From: Bacillus canaveralius
Lineage (GTDB): Bacteria > Bacillota > Bacilli > Bacillales > Cytobacillaceae
NCBI RefSeq assembly: GCF_002860125.1
Contig: NZ_PGVA01000014.1
Location: 124,001-188,000, forward strand
Reading direction: 5' to 3'
Length of the DNA: 64,000 bases
Shown here: piece after piece, positions 49,705 to 60,709 of the stretch
How the letters are laid out: each line of letters opens with the position of its first letter
How positions within the stretch are numbered: the stretch's first letter is position 1
Translations under genes and position numbers: made by a program
The notes under the pieces: model-generated
The model's input: the letters and a program-made list of their open reading frames with translations, nothing else
Told to the model about the DNA's origin: nothing
Database searches by the model: none

Positions 49705-51621
49705 ATGGAACCGGCAAATTTAATTCAGTCGTTGTTGAGGCAGGAAACACTATCCGCACATAAATCGACAAGCTTTAAGCCCGGACAAATCGTCCAGGGG
49801 AAGTTGATAAAACTTTTTCCGAACCAGACAGCCGAAGTCCTGATCGGTACACAAAAAGTGATTGCCCAGCTTGAAGCCCCGCTATCTGCCAATGATCGCT
49901 ATTGGTTTCAGGTCCAGCCCGGTGAAGGGAAAGTACATTTAAAGGTTTTGCTGCCTGGATTAGATTCGGGGGGACGGTCTCCAGCAACGCTGGAAGGAAT
50001 CTTAAACAGTTTGTCACTTCCGGCAACAAAAGAAAACATCGAGATCGTCCGCTTCTTTTTGAAGGAGCAGCTGCCAATCACAAAAGAAGTCCTAAACAGC
50101 GCAGCCCTATGGATAAAAGACTCGAAAAGTTTTGATGACGGGCTTGAAACGCTCAAACAAATGGTCGTGAAGGAGCTGCCTTTCGTAAAAGGAGTTTTTA
50201 CCGCCCTAACCTCCATTCAAAAAAATGAATCGCTTCATTCAATCTTGCACAAGCTGGCAGACGAATTGGAAAATACACAGCCTACTCAAGCCAGCCAACA
50301 GTTGAAGTCCATCCTTACTCAACTCGTTTCGAACCTAAAAGAAAAAACGGCAGCAGCCGGACTCGAGTTGGTTGGCAAAGAGTGGCTTCATGCGAAAAGT
50401 GATAGTTCACCAGCCTTCAAAATTTTGCAGGCGGTTGGTATCTTTCCGGCCCCAGCAACCGAGCAGGAAGTAATCGAAACAGGGCTTGTTGATTTTTCAA
50501 AAAAGCCTATTCTGGCTGGGCAAAGTCGATTCCTGCAAAGAACGATAGCATTGCTTAGTGATCTTTATCGAAATCTGGAGGCTAATCATTCACAAGCGGT
50601 CCACGAAGTTGTTGCGCAGCTTGAAAAACTGGCTGCCGGCGAGAAGAAGCCGCTAGATACGAGTCCCCAGTCAGTCAGGCTGCAGAATCTTGTAAGCGAG
50701 CACCTTTCCCAGGGCCAGCAAACCATGAAAAATCATGCCGGTTTAATCAGGAATATTCTCGATACCTTTATCCAAACTGCTGAACAGCGAGACGCTGTTA
50801 AAGCAGCAGATATTTTAGCCGTTTTCTCCGAAGTGAACAAAATCCAAACAGGTCGCGAACAGCTTAGCGCGCTGCTTAACACTGATATAAATGAGCAGCC
50901 ATTATCTTTTTCAATACAAGAAAAGAACTTAATCGAGAAAATAACAACCACGATCGGACACAAATTGCCAAATTGGGAAGAGGGGGACAATATTGTCCGC
51001 CAGCTGAAGGATCTGATTCGGACAATTGGCTTTGGCCACGAATATGAGCTGACAGAATGGCTGAAAAATCCGAATCAGCTAAGCCGCGAAAAAATAGAAT
51101 CTTTAAAGCCGCTGCTTTTACAATTTTTAAATGAACAGTCACCCACGGCTGCTAAGGAGGCTGCTGAACAAGTATTAAACCGGATCACCGGCTTGCAGGT
51201 GCTGGCACAGGAAGCCGGCCCCCTCCAGCAATTTGTCGTTCAGGTCCCGATTTCTTTTTGGGACAGAACGACGGACTTAACGATGCAATGGAGTGGAAGA
51301 AATAACGAAGACGGGACGATTGACCCGAATTTTTGCAGAGTGTTATTTTACTTGCAGTTAGAGCACTTGGACGAAACGATCGTTGATATGCAGGTCCAAA
51401 ACAGGGTCTTAAATATTTCAATTATAAACAGCACATCCGGCCTAAAGGAGCTGGCGCAGCCGTTTATCCAGCCATTGAAGACAAAGCTTCAGGAGCTTGA
51501 CTACCAGCTGTCTTCGATTCAATTCGAACAGCCGGCCAAAACAGACGGGTCGTTATTTTCAAAAAAAGTCGGTCCTGTTTATGATCCGCAGCAATATAAA
51601 GGGGTCGATGTGAGAATATGA
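49705..51621 (+). CDS. ylqG: YlqG, FliK-like hook-length-control domain protein
   Basis: The function of YlqG is unestablished. The 638-residue protein is mostly helical and low in aromatic residues over its first 500 residues, with Gln/Lys/Glu-rich segments. The last 120 residues (VVQVPISFWDRTTDLTMQW ... LEHLDETIVDMQVQNRVLNISI ... LKTKLQELDYQLSSIQF) look like the flagellar hook-length control C-terminal domain (Flg_hook/FliK type). It overlaps ylqH, an FlhB C-terminal-domain homologue, in an ATGA junction. FliK normally acts on FlhB, so the two probably act together. No signal peptide or membrane helix is visible. Confidence 0.85.
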   Translation: MEPANLIQSLLRQETLSAHKSTSFKPGQIVQGKLIKLFPNQTAEVLIGTQKVIAQLEAPLSANDRYWFQVQPGEGKVHLKVLLPGLDSGGRSPATLEGILNSLSLPATKENIEIVRFFLKEQLPITKEVLNSAALWIKDSKSFDDGLETLKQMVVKELPFVKGVFTALTSIQKNESLHSILHKLADELENTQPTQASQQLKSILTQLVSNLKEKTAAAGLELVGKEWLHAKSDSSPAFKILQAVGIFPAPATEQEVIETGLVDFSKKPILAGQSRFLQRTIALLSDLYRNLEANHSQAVHEVVAQLEKLAAGEKKPLDTSPQSVRLQNLVSEHLSQGQQTMKNHAGLIRNILDTFIQTAEQRDAVKAADILAVFSEVNKIQTGREQLSALLNTDINEQPLSFSIQEKNLIEKITTTIGHKLPNWEEGDNIVRQLKDLIRTIGFGHEYELTEWLKNPNQLSREKIESLKPLLLQFLNEQSPTAAKEAAEQVLNRITGLQVLAQEAGPLQQFVVQVPISFWDRTTDLTMQWSGRNNEDGTIDPNFCRVLFYLQLEHLDETIVDMQVQNRVLNISIINSTSGLKELAQPFIQPLKTKLQELDYQLSSIQFEQPAKTDGSLFSKKVGPVYDPQQYKGVDVRI

Positions 51622-51899
51622 AAAATAACGGGAAATATGTCAGAACGGCTGCGATTGCGCTTGGTTACGATCAAAGCAAGCACGACGCTCCAAAGGTATT
51701 GGCAAAAGGAAAAGGCAAGATTGCTGAAAATATTCTTGAAAAAGCAAAGGAAAATAATGTGCCGGTCCAGGAAGACCCAAGCCTTGTCGAGCTTTTAAGC
51801 GAACTTGATATAAATGAGCGAATCCCCGAACAGCTTTACGGTGCTGTCGCCGAAGTATTTGCCTTCATTTACCGGACAGACCGCGCAGCCGGAAAATAA
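51618..51899 (+). CDS. ylqH: YlqH, FlhB C-terminal-domain-like protein
   Basis: This is a 93-residue soluble homologue of the cytoplasmic domain of the flagellar export gate protein FlhB. It has the typical order AAIALGYDQSKHDAPKVLAKGKGKIAENILEKA, NVPVQEDPSLVELL and PEQLYGAVAEVFAFIYR. The autocleavage motif NPTH of FlhB is absent, so it resembles the FlhX-type orphan proteins rather than a processed export switch. The start overlaps the ylqG stop. A terminator follows. Confidence 0.9.
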   Translation: MKNNGKYVRTAAIALGYDQSKHDAPKVLAKGKGKIAENILEKAKENNVPVQEDPSLVELLSELDINERIPEQLYGAVAEVFAFIYRTDRAAGK

Positions 51900-51900
51900 A

Positions 51901-51930
51901 AAATCGAACCAAAAATGGTTCGATTTTTTT
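51901..51930 (+). terminator. Terminator of ylqG-ylqH
   Basis: AAATCGAACCA (51901-51911) pairs with TGGTTCGATTT (51916-51926) around AAAA, then Ts to 51930. Confidence 0.95.
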
Positions 51931-52166
51931 GTCGAACGCACTTAAACCTCAAGATTATATTAGAAAAATTTCTTTTTGCCAGAATAGTAGATTGCTTTCT
52001 GATAAAGGTTCATATTTTCCGAATTTTAAAAAGACATATAATATTTTTGCCATAATGCTAGACAAGGTATGTGTCATTTAATAAAATGAAAGCGCAGTCT
52101 AATTTTTGTAAATTTGAAGCAGAGCGTCTTGACCAGCGCAGCTGCCAGATCAAAGGAGGATGGGAA

Positions 52167-53324
52167 ATGAATATACATGAGTACCAGGGTAAGGAAGTCC
52201 TCAGAAAATACGGGGTATCGGTTCCGAATGGAAAGGTTGCTTTTACAGTAGAAGAAGCCGTAAAAGCGGCAGAAGAACTTGGCACTGCTGTTTGTGTTGT
52301 TAAAGCGCAAATCCATGCCGGCGGACGCGGAAAAGCCGGCGGCGTTAAAGTAGCGAAGAACCTGGAGGAAGTCCGTACATACGCGAACGAAATTTTAGGG
52401 AAAACACTGGTGACACACCAAACAGGTCCCGAGGGCAAAGAAGTTAAGCGTTTGCTGATAGAAGAAGGCTGTGATATTAAGAAAGAGTACTATATTGGTC
52501 TAGTATTGGACCGTGCTACTTCGAGAGTCGTGTTAATGGCATCTGAAGAGGGCGGCACTGAAATCGAAGAAGTAGCGGAGAGAACTCCCGAGAAAATTTT
52601 CAAGGAGGAAATCGACCCTGTTGTCGGCTTAACCGCATTCCAGGCGCGTCGCATTGCCTTTAATATTAACATTCCTAACGAGCTTGTTGTCCAGGCCGTT
52701 AAATTTATGATGGGGCTCTACCAAGCTTTTGTCGAAAAGGATTGCTCCATTGCTGAAATAAACCCGCTTGTTGTAACAGGTGACGGAAAAGTTATGGCGC
52801 TCGATGCAAAATTAAACTTTGATGCAAATGCTTTATACCGTCAAAAAGATATTTTGGAATACCGCGATCTTGAAGAAGAAGATCCAAAAGAAATCGAAGC
52901 CTCCAAATACGATCTTAGCTATATTTCCCTTGATGGAAATATCGGCTGCATGGTTAACGGGGCAGGGCTGGCAATGGCAACGATGGATATTGTCAAGCAT
53001 TATGGCGGAGACCCGGCGAACTTCCTTGATGTCGGGGGTGGCGCGACTGCCGAAAAGGTAACGGAAGCTTTCAAAATTATCCTTTCTGATCCAAACGTAA
53101 AAGGTATTTTCGTCAATATCTTCGGCGGAATCATGAAATGTGACATTATTGCGTCAGGTGTAGTTGAAGCTGCAAAGCAAGTAGGTTTAGAAGTTCCTCT
53201 GGTTGTTCGGTTGGAAGGAACAAATGTTGATTTAGGAAAGCAGATTCTGAATGAATCCGGCTTGAATATCATTGCAGCTGAATCGATGGCTGATGGCGCA
53301 CAAAAAATCGTTTCATTAGTATAA
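52167..53324 (+). CDS. sucC: Succinyl-CoA ligase (ADP-forming) beta subunit
   Basis: SucC binds the nucleotide and succinate in the TCA-cycle reaction that yields ATP. The 385-residue protein equals the B. subtilis length. It has an ATP-grasp domain ([33 protein letters not shown]) and a C-terminal flavodoxin-like domain ([17 protein letters not shown]). The start at 52167 follows AAAGGAGG; the ATG at 52071 adds an unrelated leader. The 230 bases upstream are AT-rich. Confidence 0.97.
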   Translation: MNIHEYQGKEVLRKYGVSVPNGKVAFTVEEAVKAAEELGTAVCVVKAQIHAGGRGKAGGVKVAKNLEEVRTYANEILGKTLVTHQTGPEGKEVKRLLIEEGCDIKKEYYIGLVLDRATSRVVLMASEEGGTEIEEVAERTPEKIFKEEIDPVVGLTAFQARRIAFNINIPNELVVQAVKFMMGLYQAFVEKDCSIAEINPLVVTGDGKVMALDAKLNFDANALYRQKDILEYRDLEEEDPKEIEASKYDLSYISLDGNIGCMVNGAGLAMATMDIVKHYGGDPANFLDVGGGATAEKVTEAFKIILSDPNVKGIFVNIFGGIMKCDIIASGVVEAAKQVGLEVPLVVRLEGTNVDLGKQILNESGLNIIAAESMADGAQKIVSLV

Positions 53325-53346
53325 CGGGAAGAAAGGAGAATGAAAG

Positions 53347-54249
53347 TTGAGCGTATTTATAAATAAAGATACTAAAGTCATTGTGCAGGGAATCACTGGT
53401 TCAACAGCCCTTTTTCATACAAAACAAATGCTGGAATATGGGACAAATATCGTTGGCGGTGTTACTCCCGGGAAGGGAGGCAGCGAAGTCGAGGGTGTGC
53501 CGGTATACAATACGGTTGATCAGGCCGTTAAGGCAACAGGTGCAAATGCTTCCGTTATTTATGTACCAGCACCGTTTGCAGCTGATGCCATTTTAGAAGC
53601 GGTTGATGCAGAGCTTGATTTAGTTATTTGTATTACCGAGCATATTCCTGTCCTTGATATGGTTAAAGTAAAAAGGTATATGGAAGGCAGAAAAACTCGA
53701 CTTGTCGGACCGAACTGTCCCGGAGTTATTACTCCAGATGAGTGTAAAATCGGGATCATGCCCGGCTATATTCATACAAAAGGGCATGTCGGCGTTGTTT
53801 CCCGTTCAGGAACGTTAACGTATGAAGCTGTTCACCAGCTGTCCCAGGCAGGTATTGGACAATCGACTGCTGTGGGGATTGGCGGAGACCCTGTCAATGG
53901 CACGAACTTTATTGATGTGTTAAAAGCTTTCAATGAAGACCCGGAAACATATGCAGTTATTATGATCGGTGAAATCGGCGGAACAGCCGAAGAAGAAGCG
54001 GCACAATGGGTGCAAGCCAATATGACAAAGCCTGTCGTCGGCTTTATTGGCGGCCGCACAGCACCGCCGGGCAAACGGATGGGCCATGCAGGTGCGATTA
54101 TTTCCGGCGGAAAAGGTACTGCTGATGAGAAAATCCGCGTCATGAACGAATGTGGAATCCAGGTGGCAGAAACTCCGTCAGTGATGGGTGAAACTTTGAT
54201 CAAGGTTCTTCAGGAAAAAGGCCTTTATGACCAATGTAAAACCCATTAG
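53347..54249 (+). CDS. sucD: Succinyl-CoA ligase (ADP-forming) alpha subunit
   Basis: SucD binds CoA and carries the phosphohistidine intermediate. The 300-residue protein has the CoA-binding Rossmann domain ([24 protein letters not shown]) and His247 in [13 protein letters not shown]. It starts at TTG 53347 with AAAGGAG upstream, 22 bases after sucC. A hairpin lies before dprA. Confidence 0.97.
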   Translation: MSVFINKDTKVIVQGITGSTALFHTKQMLEYGTNIVGGVTPGKGGSEVEGVPVYNTVDQAVKATGANASVIYVPAPFAADAILEAVDAELDLVICITEHIPVLDMVKVKRYMEGRKTRLVGPNCPGVITPDECKIGIMPGYIHTKGHVGVVSRSGTLTYEAVHQLSQAGIGQSTAVGIGGDPVNGTNFIDVLKAFNEDPETYAVIMIGEIGGTAEEEAAQWVQANMTKPVVGFIGGRTAPPGKRMGHAGAIISGGKGTADEKIRVMNECGIQVAETPSVMGETLIKVLQEKGLYDQCKTH

Positions 54250-54332
54250 GTCTTCGCCTGCCTGTAGTTGCATGCATTCTGGTTGCAACGGCGTACTAAC
54301 AGCCCGCGCAATTTAGTTTTATTCATCTTTCA

Positions 54333-54360
54333 AGTCCCTCTTTTAGAGGGACTATTTCTC
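54333..54360 (+). terminator. Terminator of sucCD
   Basis: AGTCCCTCT (54333-54341) and AGAGGGACT (54345-54353) form a perfect 9-bp stem with a TTT loop, followed by ATTTCTC. Confidence 0.85.
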
Positions 54361-54390
54361 ATATTCATAACAACTTTAGGAGGTTTATTA

Positions 54391-55263
54391 ATGGATGATT
54401 TTAAATTAAAGCTTATCCATTTGCACCATTGCCGCGGCATCAGCTGGACGCACATTTACCGCTTACTGAAAACAGATCCCGATTTGAAATCTATTTATGA
54501 TTTAGCATGGCACAGCAACAAATATCTACATCTTCCCACCCCCGATTTCAACCAAGCGTTAACCGACCTCCATTCCAATGCCATCCTTGAACAAATTCAC
54601 CGCTATCGTGAAAACAATATCCATGCGATTACCTTATTTGATACAGAATATCCCCTGCTTTTAAAAGAAATTTACCAACCGCCCTGGATTTTATATATTA
54701 AAGGCAATCCTGCGCTCCTAAATGCAAAAAAATTATTGGCCGTAGTTGGTTCACGGGAAATCACAGAGTATGGAAGAAAGGCGATTCACAGCTTATTTCC
54801 ACCGTTAATTAACAAGGGCATCACGATTGTGAGCGGACTTGCTAAAGGAGTGGATACTTTAGCTCATTCGGCAGCAATGAAAAACGGAGGAAGTACGATT
54901 GGAGTGATTGCTGGGGGCGTGTATCATATATATCCGAAAGAAAACCAGCCTCTTGCTTTGGAAATGATGAAATCCCAGCTTATTGTTTCCGAGCATCCTC
55001 CTAATACAAAGCCTGCACGCTGGCATTTTCCTCATCGAAACCGGATCATTAGCGGTCTTTCACATGGCACTTTAATTGTTGAAGCGAAAAGAAAGAGCGG
55101 TTCGCTGATTACAGCAAACTTTGCAGTGAATGAGGGAAGGGAAGTTTTTGCGGTTCCCGGAAGCATTCTCAGTCCTAATTCTGCGGGGACAAATGACTTA
55201 ATCCAGCAGGGAGCCAAGCTTGTGAAAACAGCGGATGATATACTCGAAGAGTTCAAGTCATGA
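54391..55263 (+). CDS. dprA: DNA processing protein DprA (Smf)
   Basis: DprA loads RecA on incoming single-stranded DNA during natural transformation. The 290-residue protein has a variable N-terminal region and the extended Rossmann core with VVGSREITEYGRKA, SGLAKGVDTLAHSAAM, GGVYHIYPKEN and FPHRNRIISGLSHGTLIVEA. The ATG at 54391 follows AGGAGG. A frame from 54268 crosses the sucCD terminator and is not used. It suggests competence capacity, also indicated by the conserved neighbour topA. Confidence 0.95.
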   Translation: MDDFKLKLIHLHHCRGISWTHIYRLLKTDPDLKSIYDLAWHSNKYLHLPTPDFNQALTDLHSNAILEQIHRYRENNIHAITLFDTEYPLLLKEIYQPPWILYIKGNPALLNAKKLLAVVGSREITEYGRKAIHSLFPPLINKGITIVSGLAKGVDTLAHSAAMKNGGSTIGVIAGGVYHIYPKENQPLALEMMKSQLIVSEHPPNTKPARWHFPHRNRIISGLSHGTLIVEAKRKSGSLITANFAVNEGREVFAVPGSILSPNSAGTNDLIQQGAKLVKTADDILEEFKS

Positions 55264-55543
55264 CAAGTTTACGAATTATTTTAGCGATGCCGTTATATGC
55301 TGTAAAAACCGTTCATTTTTTTAATAAATTTTCTCGGCTTTGAAAATAATTCTTCAAAAAGCTTGAAATTATTTCAAATCTGTTATACATTTTGCAACAG
55401 GTGTTTGTAAAATAGTTGTTGAGCGATTTTTTAACTTTTTCATTTAAAATTAGTTGTCTAAGAACAAAACTGTTTTGACAACAAGACCATTTTACACAAT
55501 AATATAGATAATTTATCAATCCCCTCTCAAGGAGGACTAGTGG
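55264..55543 (+). other. AT-rich 280-base gap between dprA and topA
   Basis: No gene is visible. It holds the topA promoter near its end and no convincing dprA terminator. Confidence 0.7.
55475..55503 (+). promoter_or_regulatory. Sigma-A promoter of topA
   Basis: Perfect TTGACA (55475-55480) and AATAAT (55498-55503) lie 17 bases apart, about 40 bases upstream of topA. Confidence 0.78.
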
Positions 55544-57619
55544 ATGTCAGAGTTTTTAGTAATCGTTGAATCGCCAGCCAAGGCTAAAACGATAGAAAAA
55601 TATTTAGGGAAAAAATATAAAGTTAGAGCATCCATGGGGCATGTGCGCGATTTGCCCAAGAGTCAAATGGGTGTAAATATAGAGAACCAATTTGAGCCAA
55701 AGTACATTACGATCCGTGGAAAAGGACCGGTTTTGAAAGAATTAAAAAGCGCTGCTAAAAAAGCGAAGAAAATATATTTAGCGGCTGACCCTGATCGCGA
55801 GGGGGAGGCCATTGCCTGGCATTTGGCGCACAGCCTTGATGTCGATGTCGAATCGGATTGCCGGGTTGTCTTCAATGAAATCACAAAGGATGCCATTAAG
55901 GAATCCTTTAAACACCCTAGGCCGATTAACATGGACCTTGTTGACGCCCAGCAGGCGCGCCGAATTTTAGACCGGCTGGTCGGTTACAACATCAGCCCTT
56001 TACTATGGAAAAAAGTGAAAAAAGGGCTTAGTGCCGGCCGGGTTCAATCCGTTGCAGTCAGGCTGATTATTGATCGCGAGAAGGAAATCAAAGACTTTGT
56101 CCCTGAAGAATATTGGACAATTGGCGGCGAGTTTTTAAAAGGCAAGGATATGTTTGAAGCATCCTTTTACGGGGTAGATGGCAAAAAGCTCGAATTAACA
56201 TCCGAAGCGGATGTAAAGAATGTTTTAAGCAAGATAAAGGGAAACAAGTTCAAAGTCGTTTCTGTCGTGAAAAAAGAGCGGAGGCGCAACCCGGCACTTC
56301 CATTCACTACTTCATCTCTGCAGCAGGAAGCTGCCAGGAAACTGAATTTCAGGGCAAAGAAGACGATGATGCTCGCCCAGCAGCTTTATGAAGGGATTGA
56401 CCTCGGAAAAGAAGGCACGGTCGGATTAATCACCTATATGAGAACCGACTCGACACGTGTTTCAGAGCTTGCGCAAGCTGAGGCAGCCCAATATATTGAA
56501 CACGCTTTCGGCAAGGAATATCTTGCCACAGAAAAACGAAAAGAAAAAAAACAGACAAATGCACAGGATGCGCACGAGGCGGTCCGCCCGACAAGCACAT
56601 TGCGTGGACCTGGTGAATTAAAAGAATATTTATCGCGTGACCAGCTTCGCCTGTACAAACTGATCTGGGACCGCTTTGTCGCAAGCCAGATGGCACCGGC
56701 TGTTATGGATACGATGAGTGTAGATTTGAAAAATGGTGATGTAACGTTTCGGGCAACCGGGTCTAAAGTAAAGTTCGCCGGATTCATGAAAGTATATGTA
56801 GAAGGATCCGATGATCAAACGGAAGAGCGGGATAATATGCTTCCGGACTTACGAGAAGGCGATGAAGTGTTGAAAAAGGATCTTGATTCGAAACAGCATT
56901 TCACCCAGCCGCCGCCGCGCTATACGGAAGCAAGGCTTGTGAGAACCCTTGAAGAATTGGGAATCGGCCGCCCGTCCACCTATGCTCCAACCCTGGACAC
57001 AATCCAAAAAAGGGGATATGTCGCTCTCGACAATAAACGCTTTATCCCGACCGAGCTTGGTGAAATCGTGCTTGAATTGATTCTCGAGTTTTTCCCGGAA
57101 ATTCTCGACGTTGAATTTACTGCAAAAATGGAGCAAGATCTTGATGATGTCGAAGACGGAAAAATAAAATGGGTTGATATTATTGACGATTTCTATTCCG
57201 ATTTTGCCAAACATCTTGAAAAAGCTGAGCAGGAAATGGAAAAAATCGAAATAAAAGATGAGCCTGCCGGAGAGGATTGTGAAAACTGCGGCAGTCCAAT
57301 GGTTTTCAAGATGGGCCGCTATGGCAAATTTATGGCGTGCAGCAATTTCCCTGATTGCCGCAATACAAAGCCGATTGTCAAAGATATCGGTGTAAAGTGT
57401 CCGAAGTGTAAAGAAGGTAATATAATAGAAAGAAAAAGCAAAAAGCGGAGAATTTTTTATGGCTGTGACCGCTTTCCGGAATGCGACTTTATTTCATGGG
57501 ATAAGCCACTGCCGCGCAACTGTCCAAAATGCGACCATTTGCTTGTTGAAAAGAAGCTGAAAAAAGGCGTTCAGGTGCAATGTATTGAATGTGATTATAA
57601 AGAAGAACAGCAACAGTAA
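55544..57619 (+). CDS. topA: DNA topoisomerase I
   Basis: This type IA enzyme relaxes negative supercoils behind RNA polymerase. The 691-residue length equals B. subtilis TopA. It has a TOPRIM domain ([29 protein letters not shown]), the active Tyr in [12 protein letters not shown], and two or three C-terminal zinc fingers ([34 protein letters not shown] ... CDRFPEC; CPKCDH ... CIEC). AAGGAGG precedes the ATG. Confidence 0.98.
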   Translation: MSEFLVIVESPAKAKTIEKYLGKKYKVRASMGHVRDLPKSQMGVNIENQFEPKYITIRGKGPVLKELKSAAKKAKKIYLAADPDREGEAIAWHLAHSLDVDVESDCRVVFNEITKDAIKESFKHPRPINMDLVDAQQARRILDRLVGYNISPLLWKKVKKGLSAGRVQSVAVRLIIDREKEIKDFVPEEYWTIGGEFLKGKDMFEASFYGVDGKKLELTSEADVKNVLSKIKGNKFKVVSVVKKERRRNPALPFTTSSLQQEAARKLNFRAKKTMMLAQQLYEGIDLGKEGTVGLITYMRTDSTRVSELAQAEAAQYIEHAFGKEYLATEKRKEKKQTNAQDAHEAVRPTSTLRGPGELKEYLSRDQLRLYKLIWDRFVASQMAPAVMDTMSVDLKNGDVTFRATGSKVKFAGFMKVYVEGSDDQTEERDNMLPDLREGDEVLKKDLDSKQHFTQPPPRYTEARLVRTLEELGIGRPSTYAPTLDTIQKRGYVALDNKRFIPTELGEIVLELILEFFPEILDVEFTAKMEQDLDDVEDGKIKWVDIIDDFYSDFAKHLEKAEQEMEKIEIKDEPAGEDCENCGSPMVFKMGRYGKFMACSNFPDCRNTKPIVKDIGVKCPKCKEGNIIERKSKKRRIFYGCDRFPECDFISWDKPLPRNCPKCDHLLVEKKLKKGVQVQCIECDYKEEQQQ

Positions 57620-57645
57620 GGGTGGGCGCAGTGCCCACTCTTTTC
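57620..57645 (+). terminator. Terminator of topA
   Basis: GGGTGGGC (57620-57627) pairs with GCCCACTC (57633-57640) with one G-T pair, followed by TTTTCTGTTG. Confidence 0.85.
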
Positions 57646-57696
57646 TGTTGTGCTTGTAAAATTCAGGCTTTGCGATCTCAGTTGGAATCATGAAAC

Positions 57697-57726
57697 TTAT
57701 CAGTTTCCAAAAACGTATAGTATAAT
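57697..57726 (+). promoter_or_regulatory. Candidate promoter of trmFO
   Basis: TTATCA (57697-57702) and a perfect TATAAT (57721-57726) are 18 bases apart. The leader would be about 120 bases. Confidence 0.6.
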
Positions 57727-57854
57727 CGATACTGAATGTGGCAGATCGTGTCAGTGAACATGATGAATCTTGATGGTATCGCCTTATATTAGGAAAGTTT
57801 CTGTCCATATGGTACGATAAATCGCGCATAAGTGAATTTGGAGGTTTAGAAAAC

Positions 57855-59159
57855 ATGACTAAAGCAGTAAATGTGATCGGTGCGGGCCTGGCAGGGAGTG
57901 AAGCGGCCTGGCAGCTTGCCAAGCGTGGAATAAAGGTGCGCCTTTATGAAATGAGGCCCGTGAAGCAGACTCCGGCCCATCATACAGATAAATTTGCTGA
58001 ATTGGTTTGCAGCAATTCATTAAGGGCTAATATATTAACTAACGCGGTCGGGGTATTAAAAGAAGAAATGAGAATGCTCGATTCCGTTATCATCAGCTCG
58101 GCGGATGAATGTGCGGTTCCAGCTGGAGGTGCGCTTGCCGTTGACCGCCATGAGTTTGCTGCTAAAGTAACCGAACGAGTAAAGAAACATGAAAATGTAA
58201 TCGTCATGAATGAGGAAGTAACTGAAATCCCCGAAGGCCCGACCATCATTGCAACTGGACCGCTGACAAGCAAGGCTCTATCTGAACAGCTGAGGAGCTT
58301 AACAGGGGAAGATGATTTATATTTCTATGATGCGGCAGCGCCAATCATCGAAAAAGACAGTATTGATATGGATAAAGTTTACTTGAAATCACGCTATGAC
58401 AAAGGCGAAGCGGCCTACTTGAATTGCCCGATGAATGAAGAGGAATTCGACCGTTTTTATGAAGGGCTGATCGGAGCGGAAACGGTGCCGTTACGGGAAT
58501 TCGAAAAAGAAATCTTCTTTGAAGGGTGCATGCCGATTGAGGTCATGGCTTCGAGGGGGAAAAAGACGATGCTATTCGGCCCAATGAAGCCGGTTGGCCT
58601 CGAAGATCCTAAAACAGGGAAGCGGCCATTTGCCGTTGTCCAATTAAGGCAGGATGACGGAGCAGGGACACTTTATAACATTGTCGGTTTCCAAACCCAT
58701 TTAAAATGGGGGCCGCAAAAAGAGGTAATCCGTTTAATTCCAGGGCTTGAAAATGCGGAAATTGTCCGCTACGGGGTAATGCATAGAAACACATTTATTA
58801 ACTCCCCGAAAGTATTAAATGCAACGTACCAGTTTAAAAACCGTGCAGATTTATTTTTCGCCGGCCAAATGACCGGGGTAGAAGGCTATGTAGAATCGGC
58901 GGCAAGCGGGCTGGTTGCGGGAATAAATGCGGCAAGATATGTGAACGGAAAAGACCCGGTTGAACTCCCACATGAAACGGCAATCGGAAGCATGGCCCGG
59001 TACATTACGACCGCCAATCCGGATAATTTTCAGCCCATGAATGCCAACTTCGGCTTGTTCCCGGAACTGGCAGCGAAGATAAAAGCAAAAAAAGAGCGCA
59101 ATGAGCAGTATGCCGACAGAGCATTAAGAACAATTCAGAACTTTGTGAAAAATTTGTAA
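57855..59159 (+). CDS. trmFO: Folate-dependent tRNA m5U54 methyltransferase TrmFO (Gid)
   Basis: TrmFO makes ribothymidine at position 54 of tRNA with methylene-tetrahydrofolate and FAD. The 434-residue protein opens with the dinucleotide-binding motif [16 protein letters not shown], then [10 protein letters not shown], and the second FAD contact [18 protein letters not shown] conserved [14 protein letters not shown] segment contains a catalytically relevant Cys. GGAGG precedes the ATG. Confidence 0.97.
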   Translation: MTKAVNVIGAGLAGSEAAWQLAKRGIKVRLYEMRPVKQTPAHHTDKFAELVCSNSLRANILTNAVGVLKEEMRMLDSVIISSADECAVPAGGALAVDRHEFAAKVTERVKKHENVIVMNEEVTEIPEGPTIIATGPLTSKALSEQLRSLTGEDDLYFYDAAAPIIEKDSIDMDKVYLKSRYDKGEAAYLNCPMNEEEFDRFYEGLIGAETVPLREFEKEIFFEGCMPIEVMASRGKKTMLFGPMKPVGLEDPKTGKRPFAVVQLRQDDGAGTLYNIVGFQTHLKWGPQKEVIRLIPGLENAEIVRYGVMHRNTFINSPKVLNATYQFKNRADLFFAGQMTGVEGYVESAASGLVAGINAARYVNGKDPVELPHETAIGSMARYITTANPDNFQPMNANFGLFPELAAKIKAKKERNEQYADRALRTIQNFVKNL

Positions 59160-59165
59160 ATTATA

Positions 59166-59194
59166 TTGCATGAGCTATTCATTTGTGATACGAT
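59166..59194 (+). promoter_or_regulatory. Candidate promoter of xerC-hslVU-codY
   Basis: TTGCAT (59166-59171) and TACGAT (59189-59194) are 17 bases apart, after trmFO and 28 bases before xerC. Confidence 0.45.
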
Positions 59195-59221
59195 TTAGTA
59201 GCCCTTGTGAGGTGAGCCTTT

Positions 59222-60124
59222 TTGCAAAAGAATGTGAACGTTTTATTAAAGTTATTTATTGAATATTTACAAGTCGAGAAAAATTACTCACAATATACAG
59301 TTGAGCATTATAAACTGGATATTGCAAATTTTTCTTTGTTCATGTCTGAACAAGCCATCCCGGCGCTTGAACAGGTTACATATGTTGATGTCAGGATTTA
59401 TTTAACCAAACTGTATGAAAGAAAGTTGGCGAGAAAGTCTGTTGCCAGAAAGATTTCGAGTCTAAGAAGCTTTTATAAATTTTTATTAAGGGAAAAGCTT
59501 GTTAAAGAGAATCCTTTCTCGCTTGTATCGATTCCCAAAGCAGAGAAACGGCTTCCCGATTTTTTTTATGAAGAAGAAATGGCTGAACTTTTCAAGGCCT
59601 GTGACGATTCAAGCTCCCTTGGCCAGCGGAATAAAGCGCTGATTGAACTGTTATACGGGACCGGGATTCGCGTCAGCGAATGCTGCCAAATCAAATTGAA
59701 AGACGTCGACATGGCGGTGTCAACGGTACTGGTGCACGGAAAGGGACATAAAGAAAGATATGTTCCATTTGGAAGTTTTGCACACGATGCCCTGTCGATT
59801 TACATACAGGACGGCAGGCACAAGCTTCAGTCCGGGCGGGCTCCCCATGACAATTTGTTTGTTAACTTTCGCGGAGGCCCGCTGACTGCCAGGGGAGTCC
59901 GCGAGATTCTGAATACTTTGATTGAAAAATCGGCTTTGACGGGAAAGATTCATCCCCACATGCTCCGCCACAGCTTTGCTACGCATTTATTAAGCAATGG
60001 TGCTGATATGCGGACAGTGCAGGAACTGCTTGGGCACGCTTTCTTATCATCGACCCAGGTATATACTCATGTAACAAATGAATACTTGCGAAAAACGTAT
60101 ATGTCCCATCATCCAAGGGCATAG
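59222..60124 (+). CDS. xerC: Tyrosine recombinase XerC (CodV)
   Basis: XerC/CodV acts with XerD/RipX at dif to resolve chromosome dimers. The 300-residue protein has an N-terminal SAM-like core-binding domain and the catalytic set: Arg in GTGIRVSE, Lys in [18 protein letters not shown], His in LLGHAFLSS and Tyr in QVYTHV. Translation starts at TTG 59222 after GAGGTGAG. It heads the codV-clpQ-clpY-codY group of Bacillus. Confidence 0.97.
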   Translation: MQKNVNVLLKLFIEYLQVEKNYSQYTVEHYKLDIANFSLFMSEQAIPALEQVTYVDVRIYLTKLYERKLARKSVARKISSLRSFYKFLLREKLVKENPFSLVSIPKAEKRLPDFFYEEEMAELFKACDDSSSLGQRNKALIELLYGTGIRVSECCQIKLKDVDMAVSTVLVHGKGHKERYVPFGSFAHDALSIYIQDGRHKLQSGRAPHDNLFVNFRGGPLTARGVREILNTLIEKSALTGKIHPHMLRHSFATHLLSNGADMRTVQELLGHAFLSSTQVYTHVTNEYLRKTYMSHHPRA

Positions 60125-60147
60125 ACTCCAAAGGGGAGGATTATATC

Positions 60148-60690
60148 ATGTCACAATTTCACGCAACAACGATTTTTGCCGTTCAACATCAAGGGAAATG
60201 TGCAATGGCGGGTGACGGACAAGTTACATTTGGAAACGCTGTAGTGATGAAACACACAGCCAAAAAAGTCCGAAAGCTGTTCAATGGTAAGGTGATAGCC
60301 GGTTTCGCCGGCTCGGTCGCAGATGCTTTTACATTGTTTGAAATGTTCGAAGGAAAGCTTGAGGAATTTAACGGAAATCTGCAGCGTGCAGCAGTCGAGC
60401 TTGCGAAGCAATGGCGAAGCGATAAGGTGCTAAGAAGGTTGGAGGCGATGCTGATCGTCATGAATGAAAGCGATCTTCTCCTCATTTCCGGAACGGGTGA
60501 AGTGATAGAGCCGGATGACGGAATCCTTGCGATCGGTTCGGGCGGAAATTATGCCCTGGCAGCGGGAAGATCCTTGAAGAAATATGCAGGTGATCACCTT
60601 TCTGCCCGGGAGATAGCCAGGTCATCTCTGGAAATAGCCGCGGAAATTTGTGTTTATACGAACCATAATATCATCGTAGAAGAACTATAA
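60148..60690 (+). CDS. hslV: ATP-dependent protease peptidase subunit HslV (ClpQ/CodW)
   Basis: HslV is the two-ring peptidase core that works with the HslU ATPase. The 180-residue protein has the Bacillus N terminus [14 protein letters not shown]. In B. subtilis ClpQ the nucleophile is the N-terminal Ser left after removal of Met, whereas most HslV use Thr at the TT of the following motif. Ser2 is present here. GDGQVTFG and [12 protein letters not shown] are conserved. The start follows AAGGGGAGG. Confidence 0.97.
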   Translation: MSQFHATTIFAVQHQGKCAMAGDGQVTFGNAVVMKHTAKKVRKLFNGKVIAGFAGSVADAFTLFEMFEGKLEEFNGNLQRAAVELAKQWRSDKVLRRLEAMLIVMNESDLLLISGTGEVIEPDDGILAIGSGGNYALAAGRSLKKYAGDHLSAREIARSSLEIAAEICVYTNHNIIVEEL

Positions 60691-60709
60691 AGGGAGGGAG
60701 AGCTTTAAC

